This document shows, piece by piece, positions 36,672-44,048 of a stretch of 48,126 bases of DNA; the first letter of the stretch is position 1, and each line of letters opens with the position of its first letter. The notes beneath the pieces are model-generated. The model had not been told where the DNA came from. It did no database searches and was given only the letters and a program-made list of their open reading frames with translations. Source of the DNA: Verrucomicrobiota bacterium (GTDB lineage: Bacteria; Verrucomicrobiota; Verrucomicrobiia; Limisphaerales; UBA1100). The stretch covers positions 1-48,126 of the forward strand of contig JASLKQ010000014.1 of assembly GCA_030747505.1 (NCBI GenBank). Reading direction: 5' to 3'. Position numbers and translations under genes: made by a program.

Positions 36672-39478
36672 GGCTTTTCCTTTCTGCACTGATAGCAATT
36701 ATTAAGTGAATGCGACATCTCCATCGCTCGACGAAAGAAAGCGGCACGCGCAGAGTCACTTACCTGCTCCTTGCCCTCCTTTTCCCTGGCCTTTAATAAA
36801 AGATTCGTACGCTCAAGAGCGATTAACCTTGAGCGCTTGGCATCGTAACTGCGGCTGTAATACTGTCTGCCCTCAATCCAGGTTTCCTCACAGAGTGTCT
36901 GTGTGCTTAACGGGTGGCCTGTCCAGATAACAAAATCTGCATGCTTGCCCACCTCAAGAGACCCTACCCATTTATCAATCTTGAGCTGTTTGGCGGGGTT
37001 AAGGGTAACAAATTTTAACGCATCCTCCTCCGTGGTGCCGCCATATTTAACCGCCTTCGCTGCCTCCAGATTCATCCGGCGAGCTAAGTCTGATGAGTCT
37101 GAGTTGAAACTAACCACAGCTCCACGTTCATGGAGTAACGATCCATTGTAGGGAATAGCATCATATACCTCGAATTTATAAGCCCACCAGTCAGAGAAGC
37201 TCGAAGCTCCTGCCCCATGGGCGGCGATCTCGTCAGCAATTTTATAACCCTCCAAAACGTGCTGCAAGGTACCAACCTGAACCCCAAATCGCTCCATTGT
37301 CCGGAGAAACACCAGCATTTCATCTTGTCGATATGAATGGCAATGAACCAGGCGGTCTCCTGTCAGTATTTGGCCTAACGCTTCCAGTTCCAGATTGCGT
37401 CGCACGGGCGGCAAGCTCTCATCTCCGGGTTTTAGTTGCTCGAGATATTGGCGTGCAGCTGTAAACCGATTAATAAAGAATGTCTTCACCCCCATCCGTG
37501 TTTGAGGGAATCGGTTTTTCTTTTCATCACCCCAATTGGATTGTTTTACATTTTCACCAAGGGCAAATTTAATCCCCAGCGGGGCTTCCTTGAAGACCAA
37601 ATCATCAGGCAGTTCACCGTGTCTTAATTTTATGACGGCGTTTTGTCCGCCAATAGGATTAGCCGAACCATGGAGAAGATTGGCGACAGTGAGTCCGCCT
37701 GCTAATTGGCGGTATATATTTTCGGTTTCAGAATTCACCACGTCAGAAATCCGAACCATAGCTGAAGAAGGAAGAGTCCCTTCATTGACCCCCCCTAAGA
37801 TCATGCTGTGATTGTGGCAGTCAATTAACCCAGGGGTAATGTGCTTCCCGGCTCCATCAATTAAAACTGTGTCAGGTTCGGTAACGGGGCCAATCACATC
37901 CCCGATCGCACTTATGCGACCATTTGTAACTCGCATGCTGGAATTTGTAATTACACCTGAAGGACCACAGGTCCATATTGTCGCATTTCTAATTATTATG
38001 TTTTTAGGCTTCCCGATCGCCCCACGATAATCGCCCGGTTCTTTTGCCACACGCGGTTTATGCTTCCCCTTTGGTGCTTCGGGCTTTCCTTTCTCTTTCT
38101 TGACTGGCTTCGGTGTGTTAACCTGATAATTCCTGCCTTCAATCCAAACTGAAGAAACTGGGTTATCAGGATCAAACCAGCTGGCACCATCAACTACAGT
38201 CAAATTAGCCACTCGACCCTTTTCTATGGTACCAAGAAAACTTGATGATTTTGTCAGTTTGGCAGGTATTGTAGTCAACCCGGCAAGAGCGGTCTCCTCC
38301 CTCAGTCCACGATCAATGGCACGGCTAATATTTTCACGAAAATCCTTGTGATCTGAAAGTCCGTGCAGCGTTAGAGCCATATCCCTGTTGCCCTTCGCTA
38401 TAAGAGCTGGCACTTCAGGAGCCCAGTCCCAAGTACGCAATTCATCCAGAGACACCTCCTTCCAATCCTCCTCGTCGGGCAATTCGGGAATTGCAGGAAA
38501 ATTTACCGGTACAATGAACGGGAAATTGACCTTCTCCAGAATATCATGGCGGCGCCATTCATGACCTGTGGCTACAATAACCGGATCAATGCCCAGCTCT
38601 CCAGCCAGTTTTGCTGTTCGAGAAATCATGAGCACACTTCCCGGTTCCACTATTGCCAATTGCTTTTGACCCTGTCCTGCGATGACCTTTATCATCGACT
38701 GCAGGGCGGGGTTGTATTCCGGACGGATTCCATTGGGGTTTTTGACCGCCCAATTTTGCATATGGATGTAATGCTGTGTGTCGAACGCAGTCTGTCGAAT
38801 GACCGCAATCACCCCCATCAGCGACTTGGGGTATTCCTTGCCCGGTTCATAAGCAAAGTGTTGCGTAGTCTTGGGGGTTAAAATCAAATCATTGGGATCA
38901 CCCTCCCCAAGTAAAGAAAGGACGGCGCTACCTCGAATTATCCCTTCAGTTGGTATGAAGTTTGCCGCTGTGAAACCCAACTCACGAAGTTTTTCGAACC
39001 CTGCAGGATTCGCTGTAAATGTTTCAGACACTCTGTAATGAGGTTGGATCTCAGCAATTTCATAACCGGGACCCTTTTTCCCCATATCTTCTTTGGTGGT
39101 TGGGAGGCCCGTGAAGTTAACACCAGCTCTGGCATCAATTGGAGTAACCCATCGATTTGAAACAGGCTTGGCCTTCTTTCCACTTGAGTAGTAGGGATCG
39201 ATGAATCCGGCGTAGACAGTTTTGCCTTTCATGTTCCAAACTCGATAGCCTTCAGGTACTGAAGACTGATCTTGCGGTAACACATTTTCAATCCGGCCAT
39301 CCCTGATTAATATTGTGGCACCCTCCAAAATCAGGCCAGGTTTAATACAAACGCGCCCTCCAGTTAGTGCGTGCATTCCCGGAGCTTTCGGTCGAGTTCC
39401 CGGTGGGCGGATTGCTGCCTCTGTTAGGTTAAAACCTGACAGCAGGAATGCCGTAACACATAGAATTTTCAGACGCAT
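36668..39478 (-). CDS. Exported two-module amidohydrolase
   Basis: A 936-residue secreted protein of two amidohydrolase modules in tandem. The ATG at 39478 yields the signal peptide MRLKILCVTAFLLSGFNLTEA; an upstream ATG would bury it. Module 1 (about 35-460) reads VYAGFIDPYYSSG where the HxH should be, so it lacks those metal ligands. Module 2 (about 500-900) has GLIDCHNHSMILGG with an intact HxH near residue 550, LVHCHSYRQDEM near 730, and SFNSDSSDLARRMN near 840, consistent with a catalytic domain. A lysine-proline linker (KPVKKEKGKPEAPKGKHKPR) joins them. The stop overlaps the next gene by 4 bases, so the two proteins are translationally coupled. Substrate unknown. Confidence 0.85.
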   Translation of the reverse strand: MRLKILCVTAFLLSGFNLTEAAIRPPGTRPKAPGMHALTGGRVCIKPGLILEGATILIRDGRIENVLPQDQSSVPEGYRVWNMKGKTVYAGFIDPYYSSGKKAKPVSNRWVTPIDARAGVNFTGLPTTKEDMGKKGPGYEIAEIQPHYRVSETFTANPAGFEKLRELGFTAANFIPTEGIIRGSAVLSLLGEGDPNDLILTPKTTQHFAYEPGKEYPKSLMGVIAVIRQTAFDTQHYIHMQNWAVKNPNGIRPEYNPALQSMIKVIAGQGQKQLAIVEPGSVLMISRTAKLAGELGIDPVIVATGHEWRRHDILEKVNFPFIVPVNFPAIPELPDEEDWKEVSLDELRTWDWAPEVPALIAKGNRDMALTLHGLSDHKDFRENISRAIDRGLREETALAGLTTIPAKLTKSSSFLGTIEKGRVANLTVVDGASWFDPDNPVSSVWIEGRNYQVNTPKPVKKEKGKPEAPKGKHKPRVAKEPGDYRGAIGKPKNIIIRNATIWTCGPSGVITNSSMRVTNGRISAIGDVIGPVTEPDTVLIDGAGKHITPGLIDCHNHSMILGGVNEGTLPSSAMVRISDVVNSETENIYRQLAGGLTVANLLHGSANPIGGQNAVIKLRHGELPDDLVFKEAPLGIKFALGENVKQSNWGDEKKNRFPQTRMGVKTFFINRFTAARQYLEQLKPGDESLPPVRRNLELEALGQILTGDRLVHCHSYRQDEMLVFLRTMERFGVQVGTLQHVLEGYKIADEIAAHGAGASSFSDWWAYKFEVYDAIPYNGSLLHERGAVVSFNSDSSDLARRMNLEAAKAVKYGGTTEEDALKFVTLNPAKQLKIDKWVGSLEVGKHADFVIWTGHPLSTQTLCEETWIEGRQYYSRSYDAKRSRLIALERTNLLLKAREKEGKEQVSDSARAAFFRRAMEMSHSLNNCYQCRKEKP

Positions 39479-39562
39479 GAGCTCAACGGTAGAGTGGAGC
39501 ACCTTGAAGGGCAACGGATTTGTTTGCTGTCACTGAACCACTTGTGTAGCTTCCGGTTGTAA

Positions 39563-40192
39563 ATGAGTAACGGTGAAACATTCCGGATTGGAGTGCTCGG
39601 CTCAGGTAATGGGAGTAATTTGATTGCCATTACCGAAGCCATCGAACGTGGTGAACTCTCAGCGGAAATTGCATTAGTGCTAAGCGATGTCAAAGAAGCC
39701 GAGATCTTACAGCACGCAAAAAGAAGGGGTTTAATGGCGTGTTACATTGCTCCTGGAAAATATCGCACAAAACTTGATGAAGAAACCGAAAAGTCTTATT
39801 CCTGTGCCCTTCAGCAAGCCGATGTGGATCTGGTGGTTTTAGCTGGATTTATGAGGATTCTAAAAGATGAATTACTGAAGTCATTCCCCGGGAAAGTAAT
39901 AAATATTCACCCCTCACTCCTGCCTTCTTTTCCGGGCGTGGGAGCCTGGAAACAGGCCCTAGATCATGGCGTGAAATTCACGGGAGCAACGGTTCACTTT
40001 GTGGATCAAGGCATTGATTCAGGAGCTATCATCGCTCAGGAACCCGTACCTCTGCTTGATGGAGACACCCCAGAGAGCCTGCTGGATCGAATCCAGCAGA
40101 CTGAGCACCGTATTTACCCCAAAGCCATTGCGGACATCGCTGAAGGGCGTATCATCTCCAAGGGGCACCGCACATTTCGTTCAACCAAATAA
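39563..40192 (+). CDS. purN: Phosphoribosylglycinamide formyltransferase
   Basis: PurN transfers a formyl group from 10-formyltetrahydrofolate to glycinamide ribonucleotide, the third step of purine synthesis. The 209-residue protein has the phosphate loop GVLGSGNGSNL near 9-19, LAGFMRIL near 93, the catalytic NIHPSLLPSFPG near 113-124 with the active-site Asn and His, and the catalytic Asp in HFVDQGIDSGAII near 150. Length is typical. It starts 84 bases from the divergent amidohydrolase gene, so that gap must carry promoters for both. No ribosome-binding site is visible. Confidence 0.94.
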   Translation: MSNGETFRIGVLGSGNGSNLIAITEAIERGELSAEIALVLSDVKEAEILQHAKRRGLMACYIAPGKYRTKLDEETEKSYSCALQQADVDLVVLAGFMRILKDELLKSFPGKVINIHPSLLPSFPGVGAWKQALDHGVKFTGATVHFVDQGIDSGAIIAQEPVPLLDGDTPESLLDRIQQTEHRIYPKAIADIAEGRIISKGHRTFRSTK

Positions 40193-40304
40193 ATCAGTAA
40201 AACGGAAAAAAAGATTCGCTTTTGCAGGCATACAATGGCACACCAACCGGCTCGCAATGAGGGTCTCCTAACGGACAACGCTCTTCTTGCTTGTGAGTGC
40301 TTAT

Positions 40305-41189
40305 ATGAGTCGAAACAGCAATCAGCTTAAATTTGGCCTGCCGAAAGGAAGCCTGCAAGACGCAACCGTTGAAAAACTTGCCAAAGCCGGGTGGAATGTT
40401 CGCGTCAGCAGTCGCTCCTATATTCCTTACGTGGACGATAAGGAAATAGAAATTCGAACGATTCGCGCTCAGGAAATGAGCATCTATGTCGAGCGTGGGT
40501 ATCTGGATTGCGGAATTACTGGGCTCGACTGGATTCAAGAGAACAATTCCAAGGTAGAGGAAGTGGGGGAATTTCTGTTTAGCAAGTCAACCCGTCGCCC
40601 TGCGAAATGGGTTCTTGCTGTTCCCGAGAAATCGAAGATTAAGTCTGTCAAAGACTTGAGTGGGAAACTCATAGCCACCGAGGTCGTTGGCATGACCAAG
40701 CGCTGGCTAAAGAAGAACGGCGTAAAAGCGGACGTCGAATTTTCGTGGGGCGCAACTGAGGTCAAGGCTCATGAGCTGGTCGATGCCATCGTTGAGGTCA
40801 CAGAAACCGGAAACAGTTTGCGAGCCAATAACCTTCGCATCGTAGAGGAACTTATGAGCAGCACGCCCCGCCTCATTGCCAACAGGGGCTCATGGAAAGA
40901 CCGATGGAAGAGGGGTAAGATCGAGACAATGGCCATGCTTTTAAGGGGTGCCATAGATGCCGAAACCAAAGTAGGCCTTAAATTAAATATTAAACAATCG
41001 AATCTCGAGACACTTCTTAAGCAGCTCCCCTCACTCCGTAACCCCACTGTCAACCAGCTTGCTCAGAAAGGATGGGTCGCTGTGGACACAGTGATTGATG
41101 AGCATGTCGCCAGAGAAATTATTCCCGAGTTAAAGGCGTTAGGAGCCGAAGGAATAGTTGAATACCCCTTGAATAAGGTTGTTTATTAG
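40305..41189 (+). CDS. hisG: ATP phosphoribosyltransferase, long form
   Basis: HisG catalyses the first, feedback-controlled step of histidine synthesis, joining ATP and phosphoribosyl pyrophosphate. The 294-residue length and the C-terminal ACT-like regulatory region (about 215-294, ending LGAEGIVEYPLNKVVY) mark the long, self-contained form that does not need HisZ. The catalytic part has KFGLPKGSLQDATVEKLAKA near 8 and the PRPP loop in IVEVTETGNSLRANNL near 160. The start at 40305 is preferred to one 18 bases upstream. It follows purN after 112 bases with no convincing promoter or ribosome-binding site. Confidence 0.93.
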   Translation: MSRNSNQLKFGLPKGSLQDATVEKLAKAGWNVRVSSRSYIPYVDDKEIEIRTIRAQEMSIYVERGYLDCGITGLDWIQENNSKVEEVGEFLFSKSTRRPAKWVLAVPEKSKIKSVKDLSGKLIATEVVGMTKRWLKKNGVKADVEFSWGATEVKAHELVDAIVEVTETGNSLRANNLRIVEELMSSTPRLIANRGSWKDRWKRGKIETMAMLLRGAIDAETKVGLKLNIKQSNLETLLKQLPSLRNPTVNQLAQKGWVAVDTVIDEHVAREIIPELKALGAEGIVEYPLNKVVY

Positions 41190-41218
41190 ACTTTTACACG
41201 AAAAAACAGAGCAAAAAA

Positions 41219-41314
41219 ATGGGATCATTAAAGAAACGGCGTAAAGCCAAAATCAACAAACACAAGCGCAAAAAAGCTTCACGGGCAAATCGCCATAAGA
41301 AACGCAAGTGGTAA
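41219..41314 (+). CDS. COX24/AURKAIP1-type small ribosomal protein (31 residues)
   Basis: A tiny, extremely basic protein: MGSLKKRRKAKINKHKRK, then KASRANRHKKRKW and a stop. It is easily missed because of its size. The pattern (MGS start, KxNKHKRKK, RxNRHKKR, final W) is that of the AURKAIP1/COX24 domain, the bacterial relatives of mitochondrial ribosomal protein mS38. Related short proteins have been seen on mycobacterial ribosomes (bS22) and on Flavobacterium ribosomes. By family it would bind rRNA on the small subunit. It sits 29 bases after hisG and 76 bases before the TPR lipoprotein gene, with an A-rich leader and no Shine-Dalgarno sequence. Confidence 0.88.
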   Translation: MGSLKKRRKAKINKHKRKKASRANRHKKRKW

Positions 41315-41390
41315 GCGGGTTAGGGCACATGTGTGTGTCTGCAATTTACGCTTTCCCATTCACGCGGCATATGGCCCAATACCAAGGCTC

Positions 41391-43172
41391 ATGAGAGATA
41401 TATTTTCATGCTTAATGCCTTTCTTAGCTACATGCACTGTTTCGACCATGTACTCGGGATGTGCTACCCCTTCCGACCCTCCCGTCACAGAGACTGCCGG
41501 ACCGGCCCTGGAGAAGGCGGGCATTATTGCAGTTGACTCCAAAAATCAGGTTAAAACACCTCCAGAGAATAGACTTACCCCCGAACAGGAGGCTGCGGCT
41601 GAAGAAGCCCAGTTGGAGCGCAAAATTCGTGCAATGGCCCATTACGCTGCCGCAACAGCACACAGAGAGCGCGGAGAGGATCAGGAAGCCCTTGATGAGT
41701 TCTACAAAGCTGCACTAGCCAATCCTTCGGACCAAAAAATAATGATGGAAGTTGTTCAAGCGCTGGTTGCTGCACGCCAGCGTGATAAAGCCTTCAAATT
41801 GATGGTCGAGGCAACAAAAAACCCAACTGCTCCTGCTGAATTACACGCACTACTTGCAGCAGCTTATCTAGAGAAAAAGAAGCCCGAGCTAGCAAAGGCT
41901 GCAGCGAATCATGCGATCAGGAAGGCTCCCCAATCAATTATTGGATACAAAACCATAATGCAGGTCTTCCGTTATGAGATGCGCAATGGGGCAAAAAGGA
42001 CAAAACAAATAAGAGAGGTTCTTGACCGGGCAGTAGCACAAAAGGATACCACGACGCCGTTCCAAATTGGACTGGCGTTAATGATGACCGAATATCTTTC
42101 TATAGACAAAGAGTCATCAGAAGAACTGAAACCTAAGATTCGTAAACTGCTTGATATCGCTTGGGTCAGCAAGCCAAAGAAGCCGATTGAGCTCGAGCAA
42201 ATTGCACGCGGATACCGTTTGATTGGGGCACATAAGCAAGCAGCCAAGGCAATGGAAGCGCTACTGGGAGCCCTGCCGAATAACCCGATGGTATTACTTG
42301 AAACAGCAAGAGAGCACGCGATGGGAGGGGACATGGATCAAGCCAAATTACATCTTGATGCCATGACTAAAAAGTTCCCCCGAGTCTGGGAAGGGCACCA
42401 ACTGCGGGCGGCTATTGCGATGGACCAGGAAGAATACGAATTAGCAGCCAAGCATTACCGGGAAGTGATTAAGTTAAACCGAAGGGTCGAATCAGTTCAC
42501 TATGATCTGGTGTCCGCACTTCTGGCAGATAAAAAAATAGCCGAAGCGCGTGACGCGTTAAGCAATGCAAAATCACGATTTAAGGCCAACTTCAGGCAGC
42601 CCTATTTCTCGGCCATGATCCATCTGGAGGAAAAAGAATATCTCAAGGCTCACGAAGAATTATTGAGCGCAGAAGCGCTGGCAAAAAAAACCGAACCCGA
42701 TCGCCTTACTGAAATCCTGTACTTCCAACTTGGTTCCACAGCTGAAAGGGCTGAAAAATATAAAGATGCTGAAAAGTATTTCAGACAATCCATCAAGCTT
42801 AACCCTGATTATGCTACCGCCTTAAACTATCTTGGCTACATGTGGGCTGACCGGGATGAAAACCTTGATGAGGCAGAAGAATTCATCAGGCGGGCATTAA
42901 AAATTACACCGAATAATCCCGCTTACATGGACAGCCTGGCTTGGGTCCACTTCAGACGCGGCGAATTCAGGGACGCACTGAAATGGCAGCTAAAGGCCCA
43001 CAAAGAATCCAAAGACCCTGACCCAGAGATTCTCCTGCATCTGGGGATGATCTATGCCGCTCTCAAGGACAAAGAACGAGCACGCAAATATATTTTGCAG
43101 GCTTCCAAAATTGAAGACACCGAGACGGATATTAAGGCTAAAATCAAAGCAAAACTTGAAGAGCTCAAGTAA
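41391..43172 (+). CDS. TPR-repeat lipoprotein
   Basis: A 593-residue protein of tetratricopeptide repeats, helical pairs that mediate protein contacts. The ATG at 41391 gives a signal ending STMYSGC, a plausible lipobox (Cys24), so it is probably an envelope lipoprotein; an upstream start adds a non-hydrophobic stretch. After an acidic linker the repeats run from about residue 80 to 580; clear ones include AHYAAATAHRERGEDQEALD, KYFRQSIKLNPDYATALNYL, LGYMWADRDENLDEAEEFI and RALKITPNNPAYMDSLAWVH. Related TPR lipoproteins act in envelope assembly or secretion, but partners cannot be named. It ends 138 bases before the ABC transporter operon. Confidence 0.85.
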   Translation: MRDIFSCLMPFLATCTVSTMYSGCATPSDPPVTETAGPALEKAGIIAVDSKNQVKTPPENRLTPEQEAAAEEAQLERKIRAMAHYAAATAHRERGEDQEALDEFYKAALANPSDQKIMMEVVQALVAARQRDKAFKLMVEATKNPTAPAELHALLAAAYLEKKKPELAKAAANHAIRKAPQSIIGYKTIMQVFRYEMRNGAKRTKQIREVLDRAVAQKDTTTPFQIGLALMMTEYLSIDKESSEELKPKIRKLLDIAWVSKPKKPIELEQIARGYRLIGAHKQAAKAMEALLGALPNNPMVLLETAREHAMGGDMDQAKLHLDAMTKKFPRVWEGHQLRAAIAMDQEEYELAAKHYREVIKLNRRVESVHYDLVSALLADKKIAEARDALSNAKSRFKANFRQPYFSAMIHLEEKEYLKAHEELLSAEALAKKTEPDRLTEILYFQLGSTAERAEKYKDAEKYFRQSIKLNPDYATALNYLGYMWADRDENLDEAEEFIRRALKITPNNPAYMDSLAWVHFRRGEFRDALKWQLKAHKESKDPDPEILLHLGMIYAALKDKERARKYILQASKIEDTETDIKAKIKAKLEELK

Positions 43173-43229
43173 CCCGAAAGCTTGCCGAACCCGTCTTTCT
43201 CTTGCCCTGTAATTTCTTCACACAAGGGG

Positions 43230-43257
43230 TTGATTCTGTTGCAATATACTGTATAAC
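43230..43257 (+). promoter_or_regulatory. Probable promoter of the Gld-type ABC operon
   Basis: TTGATT (43230-43235) and TATAAC (43252-43257), separated by 16 bases, resemble sigma-70-type -35 and -10 boxes. They lie 54 bases before the ATG of the ABC ATPase gene in the gap after the TPR gene. The remaining leader is A+T-rich and shows no other clear signal. Confidence 0.4.
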
Positions 43258-43310
43258 TCCCGCCCGCGTTTTTTATAGAGAATGCACATAGGCATAATTA
43301 TTAATTTGAA

Positions 43311-44048
43311 ATGATTAAAGCAAACAAGCTTCGGAAAACATTTGGCGAAAAAGTCGCTGTAAATAATTTAAGTTTCGAGGTGAAAAAAGGAGAGGTGCTG
43401 GGCTTTCTTGGGCCCAATGGAGCAGGTAAATCAACTACCATGCGCATGATTACCGGCTTTATCATGCCTGACAGCGGTGACGCCACAATTGGTGGGCACA
43501 GTATCGTCCAGAACCCTGAGGCTGCCAAATCTCTGATCGGATATCTCCCGGAGAATGCGCCATCCTACCCGGAAATGACCGTGCAGGCATTCCTTCGTTT
43601 TGCCGCTGAGATCAGGGGCATGGATGGAGTAGATCGGGATAAGGCTGTGGATCATTCAATTGATCTTTGTTTTCTGGGGCCGGTTAAGCATCAATCCATC
43701 GACACCCTCTCGAAAGGATATACACACCGCACCTGCCTGGCTCAAGCCCTCCTGCACGATCCAGAGGTGCTTATCCTGGACGAACCCACTGACGGGTTGG
43801 ACCCAAACCAAAAACATGAAGCCCGGCAACTAATCAAGAGATTGGGCGAAACCAAGGCGATTATTTTTTCCACCCACATCCTTGAAGAAGTGGAGTCGGC
43901 CTGCACAAGAGCCATCATCATTGACCAAGGCAGCATCGTCGCTAACGGCACGCCCAAGGAGCTCATCGCACAAAGTCCATCGGGCAAATTGGATGATCTC
44001 TTTCGCGATCTCACCATGCCGGACACCAAACAACAGGAGGCAGCATAA
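43311..44048 (+). CDS. ABC transporter ATP-binding protein, GldA-like
   Basis: The 245-residue ATPase of an ABC-2 type exporter. It has Walker A GPNGAGKST near 35, a Q-loop LPENAPSYPEMTVQAF near 82, the signature LSKGYTHRTCLAQAL near 132 (LSKGY rather than LSGGQ, as is common in this subgroup), and Walker B VLILDEPTDGLDPNQ near 155. It is followed immediately by the fused GldF-GldG permease gene (TAA then ATG), then by the DUF4340 gene, so it must power that membrane complex. GldA was named for gliding in Bacteroidota, but the same operon occurs widely in non-gliding PVC bacteria, so the cargo is open. Confidence 0.9.
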   Translation: MIKANKLRKTFGEKVAVNNLSFEVKKGEVLGFLGPNGAGKSTTMRMITGFIMPDSGDATIGGHSIVQNPEAAKSLIGYLPENAPSYPEMTVQAFLRFAAEIRGMDGVDRDKAVDHSIDLCFLGPVKHQSIDTLSKGYTHRTCLAQALLHDPEVLILDEPTDGLDPNQKHEARQLIKRLGETKAIIFSTHILEEVESACTRAIIIDQGSIVANGTPKELIAQSPSGKLDDLFRDLTMPDTKQQEAA

